The notes under the pieces are model-generated. The model did not search any database and was not told where the DNA came from. It saw only the letters and a list, made by a program, of their open reading frames with translations. The translations under genes and the position numbers were made by a program. DNA of 6,507 nt from Erysipelotrichaceae bacterium (lineage in GTDB: Bacteria; Bacillota_I; Bacilli_A; Erysipelotrichales; Erysipelotrichaceae): NCBI GenBank assembly GCA_030533035.1, contig JAUNJW010000082.1, positions 1 through 6,507 of the forward strand. The letters run 5' to 3'. Below, one piece after another: positions 1 through 5,282 of the stretch (positions within the stretch are counted from its first letter, which is position 1; each line of letters opens with the position of its first letter).

Positions 1-60
1 TCCGCCGTTCCGGTATATTCATGATAGCACGCCAGAGGTCTGACATGCGGAGAACATAAG

Positions 61-90
61 AAAGACAAAAGCCGCAGTCAGTGCGGCTTC
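61..90 (-). terminator. Rho-independent terminator after the acyltransferase gene
   Basis: Read on the minus strand, GCCGCA and TGCGGC arms (71-76 and 82-87) enclose a 5-nt loop and are followed by TTTTGTCTTT. The plus strand has no T run after the hairpin, so it acts in the minus direction only. It sits about 25 bp after the acyltransferase stop codon. Confidence 0.8.
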
Positions 91-112
91 AGGAATGCTT
101 TGAACATACTGT

Positions 113-1171
113 TCAGACAGGTTTTTTCCATGTCACGGATGCCAGCATATGCATCAGATAAGCGCTGATCACGGCAATGATGAGCACCGCCAGCGTCCAC
201 AGCGCATCATTGGCAATGAAATATCTGCCGAATGTGACCGGGATGCCGTGAAGAAGATAGATCTCATAGGAGATACTGCCGAGAAAAGACAGCACTTTCC
301 CCTGCGGTTTCCGTTTCATTGTCACAGTATTCAGAAAGACCATGAAGGCGGCGGATGAAATCATGTAGGAAGGAACCCTGAGCACAGGATGCCAGTGTCC
401 GGGCATGGATATGAAAAAGAGAAGAAGCGACACGGTCAGGACTGTCCGGTAATGGTTCTGAATCCGGCTGATGATACTGTCTTCGTAATATGCCCAGGCG
501 CAGCCGAGCGGTATCATGATCACCGTGTCATAGACCCAGAAAAAGTCAGGGATCACCAGCACTCCGAAACCCGTAAAACCGAGCGCGAACCCACAGGCGG
601 CATACAGAATCTGCCGGTCTCTGTTCATAAACCGCAGGGAAATGCCAAGGAACAGGATCCATGCCAGGTACGCGAACACATACCAAAGGAAGGAAATACC
701 GCTCTCATTATGAAAGTGCTCACTTAACAGCGACGCAAGGCTCTTCACGTCACCTGCCAGACAATACAGGATCCAGTAAACGGCCATTGTAATGACATAC
801 GGAATCAGAAGCTGCGGAACCCGTTTCCTGAAGAACCCTTCCCTCTGCCTGATTCCTTTTTTCATCAGACCGAAGCCGGAGTAGAAGAAAAACATCGCGA
901 CGGCCAGAAACCCGGCGTCGAAATAAATCCACAGAAGCCCTTTCGCGTTCACCCTCTGCGCCATATGATGCAGGATCACCGTCAGTGCGAAGAAGCCGCG
1001 GTAACGGACAGTGACAGAGCGCTCAGCCGGATTGAAAAAATCACCGGTGCCGGCAGCGGGCAGCAGCAGAAGGAAAGGAATCAGCGCAGTCAGACTGTTC
1101 AGTATTACTGTCATATCATTAACATACCGCAAAAAACTGAAATAATCCTGTCTGATGAACTGCGGTCTCAT
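113..1171 (-). CDS. Acyltransferase 3 family integral membrane protein
   Basis: This is a 352-residue polytopic membrane protein of the acyltransferase 3 family (OafA/OatA type, PF01757). Such proteins move acyl groups, usually acetyl, onto sugars of surface polysaccharide, peptidoglycan or lipids. Residues 58-69 (RGFFALTVILHH) match the family's Arg-x(9-10)-His element in the first core helix, with H68/H69 as the likely catalytic histidine. Residues 94-100 (FFFYSGF) match the family FFxxSGF loop, R115-Y125 (RKRVPQLLIPY) the RRxxRLxPPY element, and 302-308 (YEIYLLH) the YxIYLxH element near the C-terminus. About ten hydrophobic segments are visible, including one at 21-40 before the usual first core helix. 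There is no SGNH esterase domain, so it is the short form. The ATG at 1171 is preceded by AGAGGG at 6-nt spacing. The acceptor cannot be read from context because no glycan cluster is present. Confidence 0.85.
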   Translation of the reverse strand: MRPQFIRQDYFSFLRYVNDMTVILNSLTALIPFLLLLPAAGTGDFFNPAERSVTVRYRGFFALTVILHHMAQRVNAKGLLWIYFDAGFLAVAMFFFYSGFGLMKKGIRQREGFFRKRVPQLLIPYVITMAVYWILYCLAGDVKSLASLLSEHFHNESGISFLWYVFAYLAWILFLGISLRFMNRDRQILYAACGFALGFTGFGVLVIPDFFWVYDTVIMIPLGCAWAYYEDSIISRIQNHYRTVLTVSLLLFFISMPGHWHPVLRVPSYMISSAAFMVFLNTVTMKRKPQGKVLSFLGSISYEIYLLHGIPVTFGRYFIANDALWTLAVLIIAVISAYLMHMLASVTWKKPV

Positions 1172-1201
1172 TCTGAGCCCTCTGTTTGCCGAAACTGCGG
1201 G

Positions 1202-1234
1202 AAAAAAGCCGGCCGCAGCAAATCTGTCACCGGC
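1202..1234 (-). terminator. Probable terminator after the RsbW-like gene
   Basis: On the minus strand GCCGG (1234-1230) pairs with CCGGC (1212-1208) around a 17-nt loop, followed at once by TTTTTT (1207-1202). The stem is only 5 bp, but GC-rich with a perfect U-tract. It lies 20 bp after the RsbW-like stop and ahead of the acyltransferase, so the two genes are probably separate transcripts. Confidence 0.6.
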
Positions 1235-1253
1235 ATTATTTCAGTTTTAAATA

Positions 1254-1655
1254 TCAGTCATCTTCATCATCGGGATCATGAACCTGTTTTTCTTCCGGCA
1301 TGTCGATCCGGATGACCAGGTTGTTCAGCTTCAGCGTGGATGTGTAGACAACATCTGTCGCCATCTTCATGACCATTTTGATGCCGATGTATCTGGAAGG
1401 ATCATTGATTGAGGAAACAGCGGCCATCTTCTTGATCGGATCAAAGATATGGCTGTTGTCGCGGATCCTTAACATGAATGAATTCTTTTTGTGGATGACC
1501 CTCAGCTCCATTGTATGGTGACCGCCGTCGCGGAAGAAGCCGTGCTTGATGATATTGCCGGCCATCTCTTCAGCCGCCAGGGAAATATAATAGGCTTCCC
1601 TCTTCCCGGCCCCGTGGCCCAGGCAGAAGTCATAGGCCTTTTCGGAGAAATCCAT
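1254..1655 (-). CDS. RsbW-type ATP-binding (HATPase_c_2) domain, probably the C-terminal remnant of a larger gene
   Basis: The protein resembles the GHKL ATPase fold of anti-sigma-factor kinases (RsbW/SpoIIAB). The N box is EEMAGNIIKHGF (29-40, N34 as Mg-ATP ligand), the G1-like box DNSHIFDP (66-73) and the G2-like box RYIGIKMVMKMA (88-99), followed by the family strand TSTLKLNNLVIRI. The tail HDPDDEDD is strongly acidic. The ATG at 1655 is too late: the same frame stays open for 22 more codons (to 1721) and encodes RRFELAASPRTIEQV, the normal first strand and helix of this domain, then hits TGA at 1722-1724. No ATG, GTG or TTG lies in that stretch. A CTG at 1706-1704 follows GGGGAGGA at about 5 nt and could be a rare start. 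In gut Bacillota this kind of domain is often the C-terminal end of a longer protein (from memory, with a MATE-like transporter or SpoIIE part), so this is probably a truncated gene. The domain call is firm; whether it is expressed is uncertain. Confidence 0.75.
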   Translation of the reverse strand: MDFSEKAYDFCLGHGAGKREAYYISLAAEEMAGNIIKHGFFRDGGHHTMELRVIHKKNSFMLRIRDNSHIFDPIKKMAAVSSINDPSRYIGIKMVMKMATDVVYTSTLKLNNLVIRIDMPEEKQVHDPDDEDD

Positions 1656-1675
1656 GACCTGCTCAATCGTTCTCG

Positions 1676-2086
1676 GTGAAGCGGCAAGTTCAAAGCGCCT
1701 GGGCAGACCGTCCTCCCCGCGTCATGCGCGGGACATCGGTGACCGGCGACAATTTCTGGAAAGGCCGGTATGATCATCAGAATGCCCTTCTGATCACAGA
1801 GACCTACGGCTGCCGGGATCCCTATGCCATCAGCGAAATGGAAGATATCGCCGTTGCCCGGGCGGCAAAGAGTGCCGGCCTGCTGGGCAGGCTGATCATC
1901 CTGCGGGTGAGCGTGAACATGGACGTATTCCCTGCCGGCGTCACGCCGGAAATGCTGTGGCAGCCGGAAACCGATGACCATATTGCTTCAGATGACAGCA
2001 TCGAATCAGTCGATATTTTCCAGACTGCGATGCAAAACTGCTTTGTCAAAGTGCTGCTTGACAAAATTCTTGCCGGTGAATTCTGA
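1676..2086 (+). pseudogene. C-terminal fragment of a purine nucleoside permease-like (NUP) protein
   Basis: The only plus-strand coding stretch with protein-like content. From about 1715 it reads as the last ~120 residues of the NUP family (PF06516; nucleoside phosphorylase-like fold, usual length around 320-360). Visible family-like elements are SVTGDNFWKG, the acidic EMEDIA motif, LIILRVSVNMDVFPAG, and a closing segment SVDIFQTAMQNCFVKVLLDK. The N-terminal two thirds are absent: upstream of about 1715 the DNA belongs to the RsbW-like gene on the other strand. The open frame extends to a GTG at 1676 only by running over that gene, and neither that GTG nor the ATG at 1724 has a ribosome binding site. 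It keeps an intact terminator just after its stop. I read it as the 3' end of a truncated gene. Family assignment is from remembered motifs, so moderately sure. Confidence 0.62.
1716..1732. repeat. Perfect inverted repeat at the truncation junction
   Basis: CCCGCG (1716-1721) and CGCGGG (1727-1732) form a perfect 6-bp inverted repeat around TCATG. It sits where the minus-strand RsbW-like reading ends (TGA 1722-1724) and the plus-strand NUP homology begins. It may be the scar of the rearrangement or a chance GC palindrome. Confidence 0.55.
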
Positions 2087-2105
2087 ACCATATTGCGGAT
2101 CAGTG

Positions 2106-2160
2106 AAAAAACATCTCCTTTCTGCACAGTACAACTGTGCGCGGGGAGATGTTTTCTTCT
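2106..2160. terminator. Bidirectional rho-independent terminator with a two-tier stem
   Basis: The outer stem pairs AAACATCTCC (2109-2118) with GGAGATGTTT (2145-2154). Inside it, GCACAGT (2124-2130) pairs with ACTGTGC (2134-2140) around ACA. On the plus strand it ends in TTTTCTTCT, serving the NUP remnant; on the minus strand it ends in TTTTTTC, serving the MBL-fold gene, whose stop is about 20 bp away. It lies between two convergent coding regions. Confidence 0.88.
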
Positions 2161-2178
2161 GATTTGAAATCTGTTTTT

Positions 2179-3018
2179 TTATAGTTCAAGGCTCGTTCTT
2201 GGAAACTGCAGGCAGCAGTTGATGTCATGGGCTTCGCAGTACCTCGCGAGCCTGAAGAAGACGACTTCAGTTTTTTCCACAAACGGCGGCATGCCGACAA
2301 CCGGCTTATCCAGGGAGGAGAAGAAGTTGTCCCAGTGAAGCGGAATCACAAGCGAAGGCTTTGTCTTCTCAACAGTTTCGGCAAAAAACGCTTTTTCGGT
2401 CGCCTTGTCCGCCTTTGCCAGTCCGGCAACGCCGAGGAACAGGACGTCGCAGGTATAGCCGTCCAGCTGATGTTCGATATAGTTGAAACTCGGCCGGATC
2501 AGATACTTCTTTCCCTTATGCTCAACATAGAAGTCATAGGAGCCGCCTTCCTTGTAATCACGCAGTTTCGCGCCAATGGGAAGCGGTTCATCGATTGTCT
2601 GGCCCAGGTCATTGTTCAGGATTGTCGGTTTGGAGTGCAGGGATCTGATCACCTTGATCCGGTAATCATTGATTTCAAAGATATCCTCCGCAGCGAATTC
2701 ATGAAGCTGTTCTTCTCCGACGCCCCTGCCCCGGCAGACATTCAGCGCCGAGGAACTTCCATACACCATTGCGCCGGTCCGCTTTGCGGCAAACGGGACA
2801 TCCATGACATGGTCATGGTGGGAGGGGGAAACGAAATTGGCCCGGAGTCTGTCCACCTTATGGATCTTCAGCAGGTCATCGGCGAGCTTTGTGTCGGTTT
2901 CCTCACTGCCGCTTATATACTTCAGCAAAGACGGCCTTGTGAAGTGGCAGTCAAAAAGAATCTGGTCTTTTCCGTCGTCAAACAGCAGGGTTGTTGTCCC
3001 GAAGAATGTTACTTTCAT
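2179..3018 (-). CDS. MBL-fold metallo-hydrolase, UlaG-like, with an altered metal-binding motif
   Basis: A 279-residue protein of the metallo-beta-lactamase superfamily, closest in style to the UlaG-like group (PF12706/PF13483). It starts with the typical strand MKVTFFGTTTLLFDDG. The HxHxDH motif reads PSHHDH (65-70): H67, D69 and H70 are present but the first His is Pro, encoded by CCC at 2826-2824. Further ligand candidates are H128 (RSLHSKP) and H228 (VIPLHWDNF). The stretch IRPSFNYIEHQLDG (174-187) sits where relatives have a glycine-rich GS/GD turn, and DVLFLGVAGL (191-200) follows. No signal peptide is visible, so it is probably cytoplasmic. The ATG at 3018 is 3 nt from the stop of the upstream gene, and its AGGAAA ribosome binding site lies in that gene's last codons, so the two are probably translationally coupled. 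Substrate unknown; loss of one ligand leaves metal content and activity open. Confidence 0.85.
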   Translation of the reverse strand: MKVTFFGTTTLLFDDGKDQILFDCHFTRPSLLKYISGSEETDTKLADDLLKIHKVDRLRANFVSPSHHDHVMDVPFAAKRTGAMVYGSSSALNVCRGRGVGEEQLHEFAAEDIFEINDYRIKVIRSLHSKPTILNNDLGQTIDEPLPIGAKLRDYKEGGSYDFYVEHKGKKYLIRPSFNYIEHQLDGYTCDVLFLGVAGLAKADKATEKAFFAETVEKTKPSLVIPLHWDNFFSSLDKPVVGMPPFVEKTEVVFFRLARYCEAHDINCCLQFPRTSLEL

Positions 3019-3021
3019 AGT

Positions 3022-3438
3022 TTATTTTCCTGCCTTTTCTTCCCTGATCTGTTCAATCAGTTCAATCGCGTCCATAATCATCCGGTTGCAGTGGGTCATC
3101 TTGTCGCCGCCCTTTTCCATATTGCGCTTCAGCAGGTCCCTGCAGTCGGTGAGATTTTCATGCTTTGCCTTCATGCCGCTGACAAACGCGTTTCTTGAGG
3201 CATTGTCATCCAGGCCGAGCAGGCCCATGACCATCAGCCCCGAAGTGTAGGCACCGCATACGGAACCCATTTTCATCCCGCCGCCGAAATGCACGGTCAG
3301 TGCTTCCAGCTGCCTCTCATCCATGCCAAGATCTTCCGCGAAAGCCATCGCGCATGTCTGGGCGCAGTTGTATAAAGGCATTCCGTTTTCCCTGAACTGC
3401 TTTCTGAGTTCAGCCGCTTTTTCTGTTCTTCTGCTCAT
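3022..3438 (-). CDS. C_GCAxxG_C_C family cysteine-rich protein
   Basis: A 138-residue protein matching the C_GCAxxG_C_C family (PF09719), a putative redox-active family of anaerobes named for its spaced cysteines. Cysteines fall at 25, 29, 61, 99 and 117. C25 is in LYNCAQTC, C61 in HFGGGMKMGSVCGAYTSG (the core GCAxxG-like loop), C99 in DCRDLL and C117 in THC. Length and layout are normal for the family. The molecular role is not established; electron transfer or metal/thiol chemistry is the usual suggestion. It has no signal peptide or membrane segment. GGGAG at 9 nt supports the ATG at 3438, and an extended -10 element lies just upstream. It is the first gene of a two-gene unit with the MBL-fold protein. 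The gap to that gene is 3 nt. Confidence 0.85.
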   Translation of the reverse strand: MSRRTEKAAELRKQFRENGMPLYNCAQTCAMAFAEDLGMDERQLEALTVHFGGGMKMGSVCGAYTSGLMVMGLLGLDDNASRNAFVSGMKAKHENLTDCRDLLKRNMEKGGDKMTHCNRMIMDAIELIEQIREEKAGK

Positions 3439-3465
3439 TGTCGTTTTCTCCCTGAAACTCTATTC

Positions 3466-3474
3466 ATTCTACCA
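3466..3474 (-). promoter_or_regulatory. Extended -10 promoter for the C_GCAxxG/MBL operon
   Basis: On the minus strand TGGTAGAAT gives a TGn extension plus TAGAAT, 5 of 6 to the -10 consensus, about 27 bp before the start at 3438. No good -35 is seen at 16-18 bp, which is common for extended -10 promoters. It lies between this gene and the terminator of the PNPOx gene. Confidence 0.5.
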
Positions 3475-3509
3475 TATCCGCCTCATGGAAAGACGTTCCT
3501 GCAGGGCGC

Positions 3510-3540
3510 AAAAAAGCAGAGGTTATATTTCCCTCTGCGA
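3510..3540 (-). terminator. Rho-independent terminator after the PNPOx-like gene
   Basis: On the minus strand GCAGAGG (3538-3532) pairs perfectly with CCTCTGC (3522-3516) around a 9-nt loop and runs directly into TTTTTT (3515-3510). It closes the PNPOx-like unit and insulates the next operon. Confidence 0.9.
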
Positions 3541-3567
3541 TTTTACAGTTGAACTGCTGTCAGTTTC

Positions 3568-3969
3568 TCAGAATTCAACAACTTCGGGAGCTGCTGTGAA
3601 GGATGAGAAAGTAGCCTTTGCGTTCTTCAGCCAGAATACAGCTGTGTTGCCGTCGCCGGCTTTGTACATGCCCTGCAGGCTCTGGTAATCATCCAGCATG
3701 GACTGCTGGGCTTCGATTCTTTCATCCAGAACCGCTTCCGCTTCAATTCTGACCCAGGTGCCGGCCTTGAAGGCACAGATTTCAACCTTCGGGTTTTTGA
3801 TCATCTGCTGGGCGCACGGCTTGACAAGACCTGTCTGGATATACAGTCTGTCTTCAAAAATGTGGGCTGTGCCGAAGGGACGCACGCGGGGCTGGTCGCC
3901 ATCGGCAGTAGCCAGATAATACGTGCCTGCTTCCTTGAGGAATGTACATACTTTTTCAATATTGCTCAT
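3568..3969 (-). CDS. Pyridoxamine 5'-phosphate oxidase-like (PNPOx-fold) flavin-type protein
   Basis: A 133-residue single-domain split-barrel protein of the PNPOx-like superfamily (PF01243-type small members). These usually bind FMN as dimers and act in flavin-dependent reduction; very few make PLP. Visible signatures are the first strand YYLATADGDQPRVRPFG (17-33) and the strand pair HIFEDRLYIQTGLVKP (36-51), which carries residues that usually meet the FMN phosphate. MIKNPKVEICAF (56-67) is the next helix-strand unit, then WVRIEAEAVLDE (72-83). The C-terminal WLKNAKATFSSF strand is the usual end of small family members. Length is normal. An AAAGGA sits rather far (about 11 nt) from the ATG at 3969, but no nearer start fits the first helix as well. 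It has its own promoter and terminator, so it is a single-gene unit. The substrate cannot be read from the sequence. Confidence 0.85.
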   Translation of the reverse strand: MSNIEKVCTFLKEAGTYYLATADGDQPRVRPFGTAHIFEDRLYIQTGLVKPCAQQMIKNPKVEICAFKAGTWVRIEAEAVLDERIEAQQSMLDDYQSLQGMYKAGDGNTAVFWLKNAKATFSSFTAAPEVVEF

Positions 3970-3999
3970 ATCAGTTCAGTTCCTTTCTTTCTTACCGAT

Positions 4000-4028
4000 A
4001 TTATAGGTCCGCCTGACTTCTCAGTCAG
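4000..4028 (-). promoter_or_regulatory. Promoter of the PNPOx-like gene, overlapping an inverted repeat
   Basis: On the minus strand CTGACT (4028-4023) and a perfect TATAAT (4005-4000) are separated by 17 bp. The -35 overlaps the stop codon of the preceding gene. The -35 and early spacer form a perfect hairpin, CTGACT-GAGA-AGTCAG (4028-4013), with no T run, so it is not a terminator. It could be an operator or a 3' end structure. Confidence 0.6.
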
Positions 4029-4449
4029 CGTAAATGCCCTCTTCAGCTGCGGAGTATGTCTGGTACATGTCTTCGACAAATGAAGCGAAGCTTTCCCTTT
4101 CAAATCCGTTTTCAAAATCCAGCTCCTGGGTGAAGCCGCTGTTGCCTTTGGCTTCCAGGGTGCCCTTTACATAGATTCTCTGGTCCGCCGAAGCCCTGAA
4201 TTCAATATAATTGCGGCTGTCGCGGATGCCGCTGATGGAAGCTGTTCCCCGCCTTGTTTCATAGATATGCTTCAGCTGGCGGGCAAAGAGGCCGACCGTT
4301 TTGTAGTCAATATGAATGGATCCGTCTGCCGAAAAGTTGTCTGAGAAAACCTTGATGTTCACAAGTGTGTTTTCAGGCGCGCTGATTCTCCGGTCAATCA
4401 GCATGACAGTGAGTTCCAGCTGGAACAGTTCTGTTTCGATCAGATGCAT
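4021..4449 (-). CDS. Small soluble protein resembling WapI-type immunity proteins
   Basis: A 142-residue protein without signal peptide or membrane segment. Its pattern recalls the WapI-type/DUF6228 immunity family: an N-terminal strand, then VNIKVFSDNFSADGSIHIDY (30-49), a helix VGLFARQLKHIYET (52-65), a strand with IEFRASADQRIYVKGTLEA (82-100), a C-terminal-half strand FTQELDFENGF (106-116) and a last helix SFASFVEDMYQTYS (120-133). Members of that family neutralise polymorphic toxins, but no toxin gene is visible on either side. The resemblance is from overall pattern, not a diagnostic motif, so treat the function as unproven. AAGGAGG at 5 nt strongly supports the ATG at 4449. It is preceded by a terminator and an extended -10 element, so it has its own promoter; no terminator follows, so reading into the PNPOx gene is possible. 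Confidence 0.6.
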   Translation of the reverse strand: MHLIETELFQLELTVMLIDRRISAPENTLVNIKVFSDNFSADGSIHIDYKTVGLFARQLKHIYETRRGTASISGIRDSRNYIEFRASADQRIYVKGTLEAKGNSGFTQELDFENGFERESFASFVEDMYQTYSAAEEGIYAD

Positions 4450-4496
4450 GATACCCTCCTTATTCAGCCTCCGGGCTGCTTGTTTTTCTTTTTTTT

Positions 4497-4505
4497 ATCA
4501 TATCA
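4497..4505 (-). promoter_or_regulatory. Extended -10 element before the WapI-like gene
   Basis: On the minus strand TGATATGAT gives TGn plus TATGAT, about 47 bp before the start at 4449, and is followed by an A-rich run. No clear -35 is seen. The leader between it and AAGGAGG includes a small CAGCC/GGCTG hairpin. Confidence 0.42.
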
Positions 4506-4535
4506 TCCGGCTGTGAAGATTGTGTATGCCAATGC

Positions 4536-4555
4536 AAAAAAGCCTTCCGGCTTTT
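4536..4555 (-). terminator. Rho-independent terminator after the YdcF gene
   Basis: On the minus strand AAAAGCC-GGAA-GGCTTTT (4555-4538) forms a stem with a GGAA tetraloop and runs into a U-tract. The TAA stop of the YdcF gene (4556-4554) overlaps the foot of the stem, so the gene ends right at its terminator. Confidence 0.85.
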
Positions 4556-5282
4556 AATGATTCTTTCTGTTTTTCAGAGTGAAATACAGGATGGCGTAGA
4601 ATTCACGGACACAGAATGTCGGAAAAAGCCACCAGGCGGTCGGCGCCGCGACAGCCCTGGCTTCAAGCCCCAGGCTGCGGGCCATCTGCACCGCCCTGTA
4701 AAGATGGAATTCATTGGTGCAGACAGCGACGGTTCTTTCCAGTCCCTCCCTTTCGATGATCTCCTTTGAAAAACGGATGTTCTCCAGGGTTGTCACCGAC
4801 CTGTCCTCCTTGTAAATCCGCTGCGGGATGATGCCGTGTCTTTCAAGCCAGATCCGCATTGCCTCGGCTTCGGAGATTTTTTCTTTCTTCCCCTGGCCGC
4901 CGGAGCAGATCACATATGTTTCAGGATATTTGTCCAGATATTTCAGGGCCGCTTCCAGCCTTTCCACCTGCATCAGCGATGGCTTTTCGCCAAGGATCTC
5001 GCAGCCCAGGATCACCAGTGTCTCACTGCCGTCCGCCTTCAGTTTCATGACCCGGATCATCCGGTACGCGATGATTGCGGCAGTCAGCAGGCAGCCGGCC
5101 AGAACAGCGCACAGGACAATGATCCAGGGGTTCTGGATCAGGGAAGGATGATGGGCCATATGCCAGAGAAAAAGTCCGCAGAGAAAACCGGTCACATTGC
5201 CGATGTTGACGACCTGGCCGGTGAAAACCGGCAGGATGAAGAGAAACATCAGGACAGCGGAAATGACAGTCAGCACGGTCAT
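4554..5282 (-). CDS. YdcF/SanA/ElyC family (DUF218) membrane protein
   Basis: A 242-residue protein with an N-terminal membrane part (hydrophobic segments near 3-20, 27-43 and 52-74) and a DUF218 (PF02698) domain from about residue 87. Domain signatures are LVILGCE (89-95), VICSGGQG (124-131), SEAEAMRIWLERHGI (137-151), EDRSVTTLENIRFS (159-172) and the TNEFHLYRA element (189-197). The end, WWLFPTFCVREFYAILYFTL, is typical of longer family members. Relatives such as SanA and ElyC affect envelope integrity or lipid-carrier use, but the reaction is not settled. The usual alanine after LG is cysteine here (C94). The start ATG overlaps the stop of the upstream gene as ATGA (5282-5279), and GAGGAG lies 8 nt upstream inside that gene, so translation is coupled. 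Confidence 0.9.
   Translation of the reverse strand: MTVLTVISAVLMFLFILPVFTGQVVNIGNVTGFLCGLFLWHMAHHPSLIQNPWIIVLCAVLAGCLLTAAIIAYRMIRVMKLKADGSETLVILGCEILGEKPSLMQVERLEAALKYLDKYPETYVICSGGQGKKEKISEAEAMRIWLERHGIIPQRIYKEDRSVTTLENIRFSKEIIEREGLERTVAVCTNEFHLYRAVQMARSLGLEARAVAAPTAWWLFPTFCVREFYAILYFTLKNRKNH

Noticed and set aside
1..60. A possible minus-strand gene start at ATG 46-44 (MSDLWRAIMNIPERR) open to the left edge
   Set aside because: Only 15 codons are visible, no ribosome binding site precedes either ATG, and no family can be read from so short a piece.
1235..1243. TGAAATAAT as an extended -10 for the acyltransferase gene
   Set aside because: No -35 fits, and the predicted start would fall inside the terminator hairpin of the upstream gene; the match is weak (AATAAT).
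1502..1981. A 159-codon minus-strand frame across the junction
   Set aside because: It overlaps the RsbW frame and lies antisense to the NUP fragment; no motif, and composition is typical of out-of-frame reading.
2227..3198. A 323-codon open frame on the plus strand opposite the MBL and C_GCAxxG genes
   Set aside because: It is antisense to two well-recognised genes, has no ribosome binding site, and its translation is low-complexity in style with no recognisable family.
4461..4480. Small CAGCC/GGCTG hairpin in the leader of the WapI-like gene as a riboswitch or attenuator
   Set aside because: The stem is about 5 bp with a tiny loop, and no larger conserved riboswitch architecture surrounds it.
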